Assembly: GCA_026120185.1 (NCBI GenBank)
Contig: JANUWF010002432.1
Coordinates: 1 to 64,000 of the forward strand
Reading direction: 5' to 3'
Length of the DNA: 64,000 nucleotides
DNA from: Voacanga thouarsii
Lineage: Eukaryota; Streptophyta; Magnoliopsida; Gentianales; Apocynaceae
Of the stretch, positions 32,488-44,938 are shown piece by piece (the first letter of the stretch is position 1; every line of letters begins with the position of its first letter). The notes under the pieces were generated by a model. It had not been told where the DNA came from. It was given only the letters and a program-made list of their open reading frames with translations, and did no database searches. The translations under genes were made by a program, and so were the position numbers.

Positions 32488-33784
32488 AACTGTTATTATG
32501 TACCAGTTTTGATGAAAAACATTATCTCAGTTGCGTGTTTACACTTAAATAGATTTCATTTGACGTTTAAGAATAAATGTTGTTCTTTTTCATTGAATGA
32601 TATTCATTATAGTTCAACAACTATGGTTAATGGTTTATATGTTCTAGACTTAGATAATCCAATTTTCAATATAAACAAGAAACCCATAATAGATAACTCT
32701 AACATCTCTTACTTATGGCATTATCGTTTAGGCCATGTAAACGAAAATCGTGTTTTTAAGTTACACAAGCTTGGTGACTTAGGGTCATTTGATTATGAAT
32801 CATACGGCATATGTGAATCTTGTTTACTAGGCAAAATGGCTAAAATTTCTTTTTCAGGAAAAGGAGAACGGGCCAAGGAGTTATTAGAACTCATACATTC
32901 TGATGTATGTGGCCCAATGTCAATACAAGCAAGAGAAGGTTATAACTACTTCATAACCTTTATCGATGATTTCTCATGATATGGATATTTGTATTCAATG
33001 AAATACAAATCTGAGGCCTTTGAAAAATTTAAAGACTTTAAGAATGAAATAGGGAAACAACTTGGGAAAAGTATTAAGACTCTAAAATCTGATTGAGAAG
33101 GAGAATAGTTGAGCCAAGAGTTTCTGAGTTATCTTAGAGATAATGGGATATTATCTCAATAGACTCCACCATATACACTTCAACATAATTGTGTATCTGA
33201 GAGAAGGAATCGAACTCTTCTAGACATGGTACGGACCATGATGGCTTCTGTAGATCTACCAAAATCATTTTGGGGGTATGCACTATGGACTTCTGTTTAT
33301 ATATTAAACAAGGTTCCGACAAAATCAGTAGATTCTACCCCATTTGAGATGTTCTTTGGTAAGAAACCAAAGCTATCTCACTTGCGAGTATGGGGTTGTC
33401 TTGCTTTTGTCAAAAGGCCACAGTCAGACAAACTTGATAGTAAGTGTAACAAGTGTTTGTTTGTGGGATATCCAAAAGAATCTTTTGGATATTACTTCTA
33501 CATACCCTCTGAAAACAAAGTGTTTGGTTCGAAGTATGTCGTCTTTTTAGAGAATCTTTTGGATATTACTTCTACATACCCTCTGAAAACAAAGTGTTTG
33601 GTTTGAAGCATGTCGTCTTTTTAGAGAAGGAGGACATGCTCAAAAGGGGCAGTGGGAGTAAAATTTAACTTAGTGAAGTTTAAGAAGATCAAAAAGTAAG
33701 GATCAACCGTCTGATTCCTCATCTACTAAGAGAATAGATGAACCTTCTACGACACAAGAACCTCATAGGTCTAGTAGGATACGT
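32488..33784 (+). pseudogene. Plus-strand copia: integrase
   Basis: Opens with NIISVACLHLNRF and a pre-integrase HHCC region (WHYRLGHVNENR ... GICESCLLGK), then LELIHSDVCGPMS (first Asp) and ITFIDDFS. A TGA at 32977 replaces Arg, followed by TGA and TAG around 33094-33108 and TAG at 33161. The C-terminal part (33226-33606) includes SFWGYALWTSVYILNK and FEMFFGKKPKLSHLRVWGC. A 74-bp tandem duplication (33481-33628) then breaks the frame, followed by more stops in the linker to RT. Confidence 0.88.
33481..33628 (+). repeat. 74-bp tandem duplication in copia pol
   Basis: TCTTTTGGATATTACTTC starts at 33481 and again at 33555, a period of 74 bp, and the units differ at only a few bases. Because 74 is not a multiple of three, the duplication also shifts the reading frame. 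Confidence 0.92.
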
Positions 33785-35230
33785 GTGGCACCTAAGAGAT
33801 ATGGATTTCTCATCAGTGACCACAATAATGTATTGCTCATAGATGAAGATGAGCCTAATATCTACCAGGATGTTCTGAACAGTTCAGAATCAGGCAAATG
33901 GCTTGAGGCCATGAAGTCAGAGATGGATTCCATGTATGACAATCAAGTATGGACTTTGATTGATCCACCTAAAGGAATTAAACCTATTGGGTACAAGTGG
34001 GTTTTCAAAAAGAAAACGGACATAGATGGTAACGTAGTTACCTATAAAGCACGACTAGTGGTGAAGGGTTATCATCAACAACATGGTATTGACTGTGATG
34101 AAACTTTCTTACTAGTAGCCATGTTAAAATCCATCAGGATACTCCTAACCATTGCTGCTCATTATGATTATGAGATTTGACAAATGGATGTAAAAACAGC
34201 TTTTCTAAACGGAAATTTGACTGAGGAAGTGTACATGACACAACCTGAGGGTTTCACATCTAGTGATGGCACAAAGGTGCGTAAGTGGCAAAGGTCCATT
34301 TATGGACTTAAGTAAGCTTCTAGGAGTTGGAACATCCATTTTGATGAAACAATCAAAGAGTTTAGTTTAATTCAAAACATGGATGAGCTTTGTGTATACA
34401 AGAAGGTCAGTGGGAGCACAATCGTTTTCTTATTACTTTATGTAGATGACATATTACTAATAGGAAATGATATACCTGTCTTGCAAATGGTTAAAATTTG
34501 GTCGTCCAAACAATTCTCAATGAAAGACCTTGGAGAAGCAACCCATATTCTTGGAATAAGGATCTATAGGGATAGAACTAAAAGGTTGCTAGGTCTTTCA
34601 CAGTTTACATACATAGATAAAGTGCTAAAGAGGCTTAGCAAGGATCAATTCAAAAGGGGATACTTACCTATATCACATGGTGTAAGCCTTTCAAAGTCAT
34701 TGTCTTCTAAGACATAAGTTGAAAGGGATCACATGAGTAAGATTCCATATGCTTCGACAGTTAGATCTATCATGTACGCTATGATATGTACTAGGCCCGA
34801 TGTATCTTGTGCTTCAGTTTAACGAGCAGATACCAATCTGACCCTGGTGAGGGTCATTGGGCGGCTATAAAGAATATCCTTAAGTACTTATGAAGGACTA
34901 ATGATGTGTTCTTAGTATATGGAGAAGGTGATTAGTAAATAAATGGAAATACTGATGCCAGTTTTCAATTTGACAAAGATATTTTCAAATCACAATCTGA
35001 CTACGTGTTTACATTGTGTGGATAGGTAATAAGTTGGAAGAGTTCCAAAGACTATTGCCGACTCTATGACATAAGTTGAGTATATAGCCAATTCTAAAGC
35101 AGCTAATGGTGGAGAGAGTTCCCACGAACGAGAACATAGCTGACCTGCTTACAAAATTACTATCCCAAAAGGAACATGATGGTCATGTTGTATCATTCTG
35201 TATTAGATACATGAATGATTGGCTCTAGTA
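33785..35230 (+). pseudogene. Plus-strand copia: reverse transcriptase and RNase H
   Basis: The RT covers KWLEAMKSEMDSM, KPIGYKWVFKKKTD, ARLVVKGYHQQHGIDCDETF and, in the next open piece, YVDD at 34439-34450. TGA 34178 and TAA about 34314 replace Trp and Gln. RNase H (34720-35200) is badly decayed: PYASTVRSIMYAMICTRPDVS and ENIADLLTK are recognisable, but the middle is missing, so an internal deletion near 35105 is likely. Confidence 0.86.
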
Positions 35231-35242
35231 CAAGTGGGAGTT
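35231..35242 (+). promoter_or_regulatory. Copia polypurine tract
   Basis: CAAGTGGGAGTT directly before the LTR start TGTTAGTG. The AAGTGGGAG motif at this spot is usual in TNT1-type copia elements and primes plus-strand DNA. Confidence 0.75.
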
Positions 35243-37068
35243 TGTTAGTGTTATGCCCTAGAGGCAATCACTTGTACGTTGTATATAACACATTTTATTT
35301 CATAAAAAGTATTATTTATCTTACAGTTTCTTTTGATTACTTTTGAGTAATATAACTATCAGATAAAGTCCCTTGTACGACACTGTGTTAAGTAAATCAT
35401 GATAGATATCATGATATAAGATTCCTATTGCACTATATAGTGTTAGTACTTAAATAGTCCCTAGACATAGTATTAATGAGACAGGACAACATTAATGCAT
35501 TAAGACTAGCATGTGTTAAGACTTCCTGATCTTGATCAGGCGGTGGTTCTCATATCCGTGAGTATTAGGATACTCAAAGTTAACACATAGATACTTGTTA
35601 GTGGAACAAGTTTAGTGAATGACCTACCTATGAGTTAATCACATGGATAAGTATTTAGTGCCAGTGATATAATCTCAACATAGCAAACGTGCAAGTATCC
35701 TTAGACTTGAGATCTTCAAGGTACTTTGTTTGCTGAGCCTTGTACTTTGATTCCAATCTCTAGAGCTCGATCGAAGGCCACCTATGAGATGGATATTGGG
35801 TACATTGTGAGGTAAACAGAAGTAGTTGAGAGGGTCAATAAAGGATTCACCACTCCTAATAGTAGGGGCGAATATCTCACGGCCACTTGTAGGAACTACT
35901 ACTCATAAGTCCTTGGCCAAAGCGTATGTATATCGGAATGGGTTCCAATTGAGACACATTGAGAGTAGAGGCTTCCTGATACAAGTATAATTATATTCGG
36001 GCTAGAATTAATATATATTCTGGAGGGAGTTGGAACTAATTCCGTACTTTAGGCCGAATGAGATATTGTATGGTGAAGGAGTTAATTGTACTGTAGTTTG
36101 TTATTGAAGGCTTCATGTCAAGCCACTTGACTTCCTGGACTCTTGGGTAGTAATGATGTGCTGCTAGATACCACTCATGATTTGGGAATATGAGTTCATT
36201 AATTGATGAATTAATAAACTAATCTTGATTAGAATTAATAGGATTAATTCTAATTAATTGAGAATTATTAATCTCAAAGATGTTTGGATTAATTCATGTT
36301 CGCTGCCAATTGATCGAGAAACCTAATAGGTTACACACAAAAGAGGAATATATGCTCAAGATGTTATTTGATAACATCGTGGGGTTTATTGCGAAAAAGA
36401 GAAGTTGATGTGGCCAAATTATAATTAATTATAATTGATGGGCCAATTTGCAAGTCTGAGAACTTGATGGGTTCCAATTGCAATTGTTTGTTTGGAATTC
36501 TCAGATGTGGTTATTTTTGTTGTGCTTTTTGGGTGACTTCAAGGGTCACATGAAATCACTCTTAAAAAACATAAACCAAAGGTCACATGGAACAACATTT
36601 ATGATGTTCTCTTCTTACTCTCGTCAGTGTGGGTGTGTTTCTCTCCAAGGCAACACAAACACTCTTGCACTTCTTCTTCTTCATTCTTTGGTTTTGCTGA
36701 ACAAAAAGAACAAAAAAGAAAACCCCAACCACCATTGTTGTTTTCTGCTAGTACAGAAAATCTTGGTGCTTGAGTGTATCCTCTGTGTGGATTACTGTTA
36801 GAGATAGTCACACACTATGATTATAGTGGTTAAACATACAACTCTCATGGTGATTCTTTAAGAGGATTGCTAGATCACGCCACAATAATCAAACTTGAAG
36901 AAAGAAAGTTTTGTTTTCTACACAAACAGAGAAAGGTAAAAGCTGTCATCTTTATTTTTTTATTTTCCATATATATGTCTTGTTTTCAACATATATGCGG
37001 ATCCTGGGACGGTATCTCGTTCTTATTCTTCCGTTGCGTTGTATATGATACGCGTGAGATACACAACA
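35243..37068 (+). repeat. 3' LTR of plus-strand copia
   Basis: 1,826 bp starting TGTTAGTGTTATGCCC and ending GATACACAACA (TGTT...AACA ends). Its right 841 bp match the truncated 5' LTR at 30827-31653. It contains an imperfect copy of the LTR-encoded frame MLDHATIIKLEERKF at 36867. It is followed without a gap by Athila-type RT sequence. No target duplication can be tested because the 5' LTR is truncated. Confidence 0.9.
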
Positions 37069-38088
37069 CATCATGGAGGTATTTATGGATGATTTCTCCA
37101 TTTTTGGTAATTCATTTGACTTGTGCTTATCTAATCTTGTAAAGGTACTCGTGAGATGTGAAGAGACTAACCTTATGCTTAACTCGGAAAAATGCCAGTT
37201 TATAGTGCAAGAAGGTAATGTGTTGGGGTATAAAATTTCGAGAAAAGGTATAGAAGTCGATAGGGCCAAAATTGAAGCAATTGAGAAACTGCCTCCCCCT
37301 ACTTCGGTAAAAGCTATAAGGAGCTTTCTTGGTCATGCAGGTTTCTACAGGAGCTTCATCTTAGACTTCTCAAAAATTTCAAAACCTCTTACCTTTTTAC
37401 TTGGAAAGGATGCTGTGTTTAATTTTGATAAGCAATGTCTCAACGCTTTTACCATACTCAAAGAGAAGTTGATTAATTCACCTATCTTTATTGCACCTGA
37501 TTGGTCTCTTCTCTTTGAACTAATGTGTGATGCAAGTGATTTTGCAGTTGGTGCAGTATGAGCCTGAGGTGGAGTAAGCACTTCCAACCTATATACTATG
37601 CAAGCAAGACTTTAATGGATGCATAGGAAAACTACACAACAACGGAGAAAGAATTGCTTGCCATAGTGCTTGCCTTTGATAAATTCCGTTTGTATCTTAT
37701 TCTGTCTAAAGTTATTGTTTTTACAGGCCATTCAGCCCTGAAGTACCTACTCACCAAACATGATTCCAAACCAAGATTGATAAGATGGATTCTATTATTG
37801 GAAGAATTTGATTTGGAGATTAGGGACAAAAAGGGTGCAGAAAACTTGGCTGCGGATCACTTGTCAAGATTGGATAATCCAAATTTACAATCCTTAATAG
37901 GAGAGGACATCGATAACACTTTTCTGGATGAGCAACTCTTGCTCATAGAAGGTGAGATACTACACACCCCATGGTTCACCGACTTTGCTAATTACTTAGC
38001 TGCAGGAATTACTCCAAAATATCTCACGTTGCAACAAAAGAAGAAATTCCTCTCCGAAGTACTTTTGGGAAGACCTATATTTGTTTAA
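37069..38088 (+). pseudogene. Athila-type gypsy: reverse transcriptase end and RNase H
   Basis: Begins inside the RT at EVFMDDFSIFGNSFD (FMDD at 37082-37093), continues EKLPPPTSVKAIRSFLGHAGFYRSF, then RNase H FELMCDASDFAVGAV. A frameshift at about 37560 and a TAG at 37625 precede the second open part (37654-38088), with [17 protein letters not shown] just upstream and [32 protein letters not shown] and [10 protein letters not shown]. These are hallmarks of the Athila lineage, unlike the Tekay copies around it. Gag, protease and the RT N-terminus are absent; the copia LTR abuts the cut end. Confidence 0.87.
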
Positions 38089-38877
38089 GTGTTGTGCAGA
38101 CCAAGTCATTCGTAGACGCATGGACTCTAGGGAAGGGGAGGATATTCTTAGACATTGTCATGAAGCACTTGTTGGAGGCCATTACCAAGCCAACAACACT
38201 GCACAAAAGGTGCTGGAGTCCAGATTCTATTAGCCCACATTGTTCAAGGATGCCTACAAGTTTGTTCAAAGTCGTGATAGGTGCTAACGTACAAGTAACA
38301 TTTCTAAGTCTAGAGAGATGTCGTTACAAAATTTTCAACCTTGCGAAGTATTTGATTATTGGGGGATAGACTTTATGGGCCCGTTTCCTAGTTCTATGGG
38401 AAATAAATATATGTTGGTAGTAGTAGGCTACGTTTTTAAGTGGGTAGAAGCCCAACCTTTACCAACTAATGATGCAAGGGTGGTGATCAGATTTCTGAAA
38501 AAACTTTTCACCCTTTTTGGTGTCCCTAAGGTGCTTATTAGTGATAGAGGAACTCATTTTTACAATGTGCAAATGGAAAAGGTTCTCAAACATCTAGGCG
38601 TGAACCATAGACTAGCTACCCCATATCACTCCCAAACAAGTGGACAAGTTGAAGTGGTCAATCGAGAAATCAAAAGAATCTTGGAAAAAACTGTTAATCA
38701 TACTAGGAAGGATTGGAGTCTAAAATTAGATGATACTCTTTGGGCAAATCGAACAACTTTTAAGACTCCAATCGGCATGACTCCCTTTTGGTTAGTTTAT
38801 GGAAAATCCTGTCATCTACTTGTTGAGATTGAACATAAGGCTTATTGGGTGATAAAGCTTGTTAATCTTGATCTTGA
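38089..38877 (+). pseudogene. Athila-type gypsy: integrase
   Basis: The zinc-finger region (38145-38320) shows RHCHEALVGGHYQAN, but TAG and TAA stops are present and the first Cys of the CX2C pair is Arg (SRDRC). The core is open from 38318: IDFMGPFPSS (Asp 38369), LISDRGTHFYN (Asp), GQVEVVNREIKR (Glu), then WANRTTFKTPIGMTPFWLVYGKSCHL. Without a break the frame passes into Tekay integrase at about 38878. Only the C-terminal tail of the Athila integrase is lost. Confidence 0.88.
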
Positions 38878-39836
38878 GACCTATGTACGAGAAATAGTCC
38901 GACTGCATGGAGTGCATTCAAGTATTGTGTCTGACCGAGACCTAAGATTTACATCTCGATTTTGAGGCAAGTTTCAAGAATCAATGGGGTCGAGTCTGAA
39001 GTTCAGTACGACGACGCATCCGCAAACTGATGGGCAATTAAAAAGAGTTATACATATATAAGAGGATATGTTGAGAGCATGTGTACTGGACTCTGGAGAT
39101 AAGTGGATCGATTGTGTACCGTATGTAAAGTTGTCGTATAATAATAGTTATCAACCTTCGATTGGAATGGCTCCATATAAAGCACTGTATGGGCGCAACT
39201 GTCAGGTACCGCTATACTGGGGTTGGTCAGAAGATGGTCATATAAGCAAATCCGGAGAAGTTTATGTTCAGAAAATGTTGGACAATGTTAAGTTAATCAG
39301 GGAAAGGTTGAAAGCAGCTCAGAGCCAACAAAAGAGTTATGCAGACAATAGGCAGAGAGAGTTAGAATTCCAAGTGGGAGACAGTGTATTCCTGAGATTG
39401 ACACCAAGTAGAGGAATCTCGGAGAATCCAAAAAGTAGGAAGCTGAATCTGAGGTATTTGGGACCGTTTCCGATGAAGGAGAGAATTGGGCCAGTGGCAT
39501 ATCGATTGCATTTACTGGATGGTCAGATGGGAATTCACGACATTTTCCATGTATCGCAGCTGAAAAAGTACAATCCCAATCCCAATCATGTCTTGAATGA
39601 TGAGCCGTTGGTGTTGCAACCCGATTTGAGTTATATGGAGAAACCCGTGAGAATATTGGACCGAAGTATCAAGACTCTCCGGAACAAGCAGATTCTAATG
39701 GTAAAGGTGCAGTAGGAGCATCATGGCATGTAAGATGCTACATGGGAAACAGAAGAGTGGGTAAAGTGAAAGTATCCCGATTTGAGATAGAGGTATGCCT
39801 GAATTTCGAGACAAAATTCTCCTAAGGAGGGGAGGA
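38878..39836 (+). pseudogene. Element C: Tekay integrase C-terminal half and chromodomain
   Basis: Begins mid-core at TYVREIVRLHGVHSSIVSDRD (second catalytic Asp), then a TGA at 38963 and TAA near 39058, then the open frame 39068-39715 with SYNNSYQPSIGMAPYKALYGR, VFHVSQLKKYNPNP and the chromodomain segment EKPVRILDRSIKTLRNKQILMVKV; TAG 39713 replaces Trp inside it. Purine-rich CTAAGGAGGGGAGGA just before 39837 is the polypurine tract. The first integrase Asp and everything upstream come from the Athila partner. Confidence 0.87.
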
Positions 39837-40622
39837 TGTGAAACCCCAACTAAAACCAACCGTAGAGTAGGGGGTCGAAAAGCATATCATATTTTTTTGC
39901 ATGCATAAATATATTTTTGAATGATTTTATGTGTTTTGGATTTGTGGTTTATAGTCTAGAAGGCTTAATTGTGCTTATTGAGTTAGATGGGCAAAATGGT
40001 AATTTTACTTGAAGTGAAAATAGGGAGATAGCTTGAGGATTAAATAGAAAAAATATTTGGGAGAGAAAATAAAAACAAGAGTTATTGTGGTTTAGTGGTT
40101 AGAGCTTCGGAGTTAATCCTTAAAGTCTTTAGTTCAAATCCCATCATTTAAGTTTTAGCATGATTAATTTTATTTTGTATAAGGTAGGGTATTTTTGGCA
40201 TTGCATGCCATAAGAAGAAGTAGGAGTGTTGTTCTAGGAGAGACATGAAGGGAATGTCTTAATCCTACTCTTGTGCCCTACAAAAAAAATTCTTATGGGA
40301 TTCATGCCCTCTTTGTTCCCTAGCTTACCTTAAATTATTCAACAATTAAGCTGGTTCAATAATCCAAACCCATATTTCAATTCCAGAAAATTTCAGCAAG
40401 GCTCTTTGATCTTGGAGCTTCGAAAATGCCTTTTGGAGGATGAAATTTTGACTGAAACTGGGGAAGGAGTTAATGAAGGTTCCCAAGAGAATTAATCTCC
40501 ATAGTTGAACCTTCAAACTCTACCCAATAAGTGTTCATCTTTTTCATGAAGCAATCTGGAAATTTTCCAGCTTCTGGTCAGTCTAACTTTCGAAAACTTC
40601 AGCATTTTTCTCACTCAAATAC
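39837..40622 (+). repeat. Family-1 LTR after element C, first part
   Basis: Starts TGTGAAACCCC after a polypurine tract and runs 786 bp until element B interrupts it at 40623. It resumes at 58672. The tRNA-like module is at 40088-40142, 252 bp from the LTR start. Confidence 0.92.
40088..40142 (+). other. tRNA-like A/B-box module
   Basis: A box TGGTTTAGTGG at 40088 and B box GTTCAAATCCC at 40132, both fitting the pol III consensus, start 44 nt apart. This is the best-preserved copy of the module. Confidence 0.55.
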
Positions 40623-40875
40623 TGTGAAACCCCAGCTAAAACCAACTCTAGAGTAAAGGGGTCGGGATGCATATAATATTTCATTGCATGCATAAATATA
40701 TTTTTATATGATTTTATATGCTTTGGATATGTGATTTGTAGTCTAGATGGCTTAAATGTGTTTATTGAGCAAGAAGGGCAAAATGGTAATTTTGCTTGTG
40801 GTGGAAATAGGGAGATAGCTTGAGGGTTAAATAGGAAAAATATTTGGGGGGAGAAAATAAGAGAAAGAGTTGTTG

Positions 40876-40930
40876 TGGTTTAGTAGTTAGAGCTTTTGAA
40901 TAAGTCCTTGAGGTCTTAAGTTCAAATTCT
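40876..40930 (+). other. tRNA-like A/B-box module
   Basis: TGGTTTAGTAG at 40876 and GTTCAAATTCT at 40920, start-to-start 44 nt, 254 bp into the 5' LTR of element B. The B box has one mismatch to consensus. Confidence 0.5.
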
Positions 40931-42508
40931 ATCATTTTAGTTTTAGCATGATTAAATTTTATTTTTGTTAGGTAAGCTATATTTTGGCCCTTGCATGCCT
41001 TAGGGAAGAGTAGGAGTGTTGTCCTAGGGGAGACATGAAAGGAATGTCCTAATCATACTCTTGTGCCCTACAAAAATTTCTAAGGGATTCATACCCTTCT
41101 TGATCTCTAGCTTTCCTTAATTCTGAATCTATTAGGTTGTTCAATTAATCTAAGTGAATTTTATTTCTAGAAAATTCCAGGAAGGTTCTATGATATTGAG
41201 GTTTCAAAAATGCCTATGTGAGGTATCATATTGACCAAAAATGGGGATGAGTTATGGAAGGTTCCCAAGAGAATTAATCAAACTCCAACCTAGGTGTGTT
41301 TATCTTCTTCTTGTAGTAAAATGGAAAATTTTCTAGCTTCTTGATTAGTCCACTTATCGAAACTTTCAGCCACCCTTCCCTCTCAAATATAGCCAGAAAA
41401 ATGACTAATTCACTCAGCTTGAAGACTGAAAACTTTAACCAAAACCGGACTGCTTAAGAGCTGTACAAACCAGGAAAAAAACCTGGGCAGTTCGACACAT
41501 AACAGCCCGAAAAACCAAGCTGTTTCTTCCAGTTTTTCAACCAGCAATTCAACCTTGTCCTTCCTCCATAAAGAAGGCTGGAAACCAGCCTTAAAGGACC
41601 CTTCAATACCTCTTCAACCCTTCTGTAAGTTGGCTGAAATATGGCAGAAAAATCTGCCCCGAAATTCCAGCAAGCCTTGCGAAAGGCAAACCAGAATTTC
41701 CAGTTTTGTTTCTTCTCCACTCTTGTCTAAAACTCATACCATTTTTCTGTACAAACTCACCTTGACCAGCCATGAACTGAACTTCATCATACTCACCATT
41801 GTTCTTCATGAAAGGAGCTCCATGGCTGCTCCTAAAATCTCTCCATTAATCACTACAATCAAGTCATTAATTGGAATCCAAAATTCCAACAAAATATTCT
41901 AGCAAACTTCCGTAGATTAACCCTCAATTATCTAGAGAATTCCTTCACCATTACACTCCATATTTCAGCCACCCTAAAACTCATTCAAACATCATTCATC
42001 TCAGCAAAAATTCCAGCCAAGCAGCCGGCCATTGAATCTTCCAAAAGATCTCCATCAACAAAGATCTTCTTACCATTTTGCTACCTTAAAATATTCCCTA
42101 AATTATTATTTTTGAATTTCAAACAACCAGCTTTTCTTTTCCTCCCAAATCTGAAAATCCAATTAACAAAATCCTCCAACCCATTCGGCCACACCTTCTA
42201 AGCAGAATTTCGGCTAGCTTCCACCTACTCTCTCCATTCTCTCTAAACCTCCAAGAACACCTACCACTATTCTCATGCCTAAGGCCACTCAAAACCTCTC
42301 CAACCATCTCTAAAAACTCCAGATCGCAACTCCTCAACCTCTTGAATCCACTTCTGTAATTTTAACATTAAACGCTGAAATCAAAGTTCCACTTTTGGAT
42401 AAAAAATCAGAATTTTCTTGAGGGCTCAAGAACACTTTCAAGCTAAGCATGAGCAATTAACTCCTTGTTCTTCCATCTTCGACCTTAATGAATATATACT
42501 AATAAACC

Positions 42509-42539
42509 TTCTCTTTCTCTTTCTCTCTCTCTCTCTCTC
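42509..42539 (+). repeat. CT-rich microsatellite in LTR
   Basis: About 31 bp of CTTTCT/CTCTCT, at the same LTR position as the tracts at 15170, 56313, 59751 and, inverted, 50241. Confidence 0.9.
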
Positions 42540-44842
42540 GGCCGAATGGTTACTCCAACCATGGCCATTTTTCTTCTTCCCTCTTGGACGGATCAAGCCT
42601 TCCAAGCGTGAGGATTCTCTTGAAACGTCTTCAAGGTAGTCATCCTTCAAGTAAGCCTCTTCAACATTCTCTTTAAATTCTAGATTCATGTCTCTAGGAT
42701 GTTATTGGAAGAGGATGGATTATGATTAAAGTTTGAGAATGTGTTTTGTGATGGAGTTGGAATTGAAGTATGAGAATGGATGTGTTTATGCGATGCAGTT
42801 GGGATTGATGCATGTGGATGATTTATCTTGGATGAATTTTATGATGTTTTTGGGTTTGTTGCATGCTCTTCATGTCGTGAGTAGTATGATTGAATAAGCA
42901 TGTTAGAGATTATGTCACCTTTGATAAACAGGGTTTTTATGTTCATGTATTCTTGTTGCGGCCATGAATATGATTATGTTTAGTGGAGCTTGGATCATGT
43001 GTGGTAGATTTGGATCTATGCTTTTATTCATATTTTGGATGGTTTGTTCATTGGTGTAGAGTGTATGTTCATGATTATGGTTAGCAATAGGAATTATGAT
43101 CATGACCTTGTTGTTCCTAAACTATTTAAGTTAGCCAATTTGATTTCATCAATAAAAATTAATACTATATTTCCTTCTAGTGATTTTGAAAACCCTAGGA
43201 AAATGTGGATTTGGGCTAATAATATTTTAACCAAATAAATGGTACCTCTTGTTAAAATTGAAATATAAAAATATTATATATAATAATAGAATCAAATAAA
43301 GCCTTTTATATAAATATTCATAATAGGCAAAATATTAATCTTATAAGTCATATATTCATAAATACTCTTAAAATTTATTTATTATCTTTTAGTCAAGACA
43401 TATTAAAATTTACTTGTTATTAATTTTATTTACCAATTATTTTCTAACCATTAGTTATTATAAAATATTATTTTAAATAAAATCGTCTAAGAGCTAGGAT
43501 CCTTCGTCAAATAAACCCAAATTTATTTATAGCAAGATTTTAACCTACAACTTATTAGTAACTATTTCACAAACCCTAGTTATTTTAATATCAAGTTAGA
43601 TTTATTTTATAAACCCTTTTATTTATTATCTAGCCTTAAAGTTTGGGACACTAGGGTCATGATTGTAGTAAGTTGAGCTAGGATTATTTTTGAAAGTGAA
43701 TTTTGGTTTGAGTTTAATTATGGCTTTTGTTTACCCTAGGCAGGGTTAGGTCAGCTTTTAGAGATCTTTATTTTATCTCGAGCCAAAGATTAGGTAAGCT
43801 CCTGCATAAAACTAGTTTGTTGTAAAAGGTTACTGCGGCAAGCTAAACCCGAAGTATGTGAATACGGATTTGGTAAAGGCAATTGAGGATAGTTCCCTTT
43901 CTTATTTCAATCAAACCAATTATTTGAAAATCAACAAGCAGTTTTACTCAAACACCAAACTATTTCTAAAACTAATTTTTGTCAAGGACTTTAGAAACCC
44001 TTGATTGCCATTTTCAAGTAAAACTATGTTTTACCAGTTTTCTCCCAAGTGGGACAATCATCATTGAGAACTCAATCAGGGGAGGCTGCTAGTACTAGTT
44101 TTAAACAGCAAGAGTGAGTCTTCTAGCAGGAGGCCACCTCCAAAAGATGAACTCTACTTAGAGAAACTTCAGTACTACTTAGTCATGCCGGTCCGAGCTA
44201 GCAAGTTTCAATCATATGGACTGTGTGTTGCCGGAGTGGACAACCAGTTTTGTTTGGGTGTAGAGACAGAGGAGTATCTTACCCGGTAAGCTAATCACCT
44301 ACCTTTTGTCAGTCTGCACAAAGTGTGGCATTCTGACCGTTGTATAGTTATGGGGCTCAATGTGTGGTAACCCATGACTTTTGAGTGATTGATTTTATTG
44401 TACATGTATGGTAGAAAAAGCCAAAACAGCACTCTTGATTTTGAACGTTGTTTATTGCTTACCAGTATTTTTCTTATCAAAGTTCTTACACCTTGCATCC
44501 ATGAACTACTTTCACTGAACACTCAAAGCACACATGGACTTACTGAGATTTTTATCTCATCACCTTTTTTACCATGATTTCGGGTCGATTCTGCTATGGG
44601 GATGAGTAGCTAGTTGTTGCCTGCTTGGAGGATATTCTATTATTTATTTTATGTAATGCTTTGGGAGTTGAGAGGGAACAATTTTTATTTTGGATTTATT
44701 CTTGAATTTTTGGATTGTAATAAGTTTTAAATTTTAAATTAATGTTTTATTTTATTTGTGTGACCTAGTTATAAAGACCTCTTATCCTTTGGATGGGGCG
44801 ACATCCCCAGCCCTGTTGGACCTAGGTAGTGGGTGTTACATG

Positions 44843-44855
44843 TGGTATCGGAGAC
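44843..44855 (+). promoter_or_regulatory. Element B primer-binding site
   Basis: TGGTATCGGAGAC two bases after the LTR end resembles the complement of the 3' end of initiator tRNA-Met (TGGTATCAGAGC in most plant elements), with two differences. It would prime minus-strand cDNA. Confidence 0.75.
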
Positions 44856-44938
44856 TAGGTTTAGGCAAATATTGATAGTATATGTTCTATTTATTTAAGT
44901 TCAAATCTTTATGTAACCTATCTTGTTTATGCTGTAGG

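Larger units (their letters stand above)
40623..44840 (+). repeat. 5' LTR of element B
   Basis: 4,218 bp, TGTGAAACCCC to GGGTGTTACA. It is very similar by eye to the 3' LTR at 54411, with scattered substitutions and a shorter CT tract. The tRNA-like module is at 40876. The donor-like site has changed to AAGCTAAGC at 42440, and the acceptor-like TTTCAG to TTTCGGG near 44578. TTATAAAG lies near 44769. Confidence 0.93.

Noticed and set aside
40088..40142. Functional tRNA gene
   Set aside because: A and B boxes fit, but no acceptor-stem pairing, anticodon arm or CCA-side structure could be drawn; kept only as a tRNA-like module.
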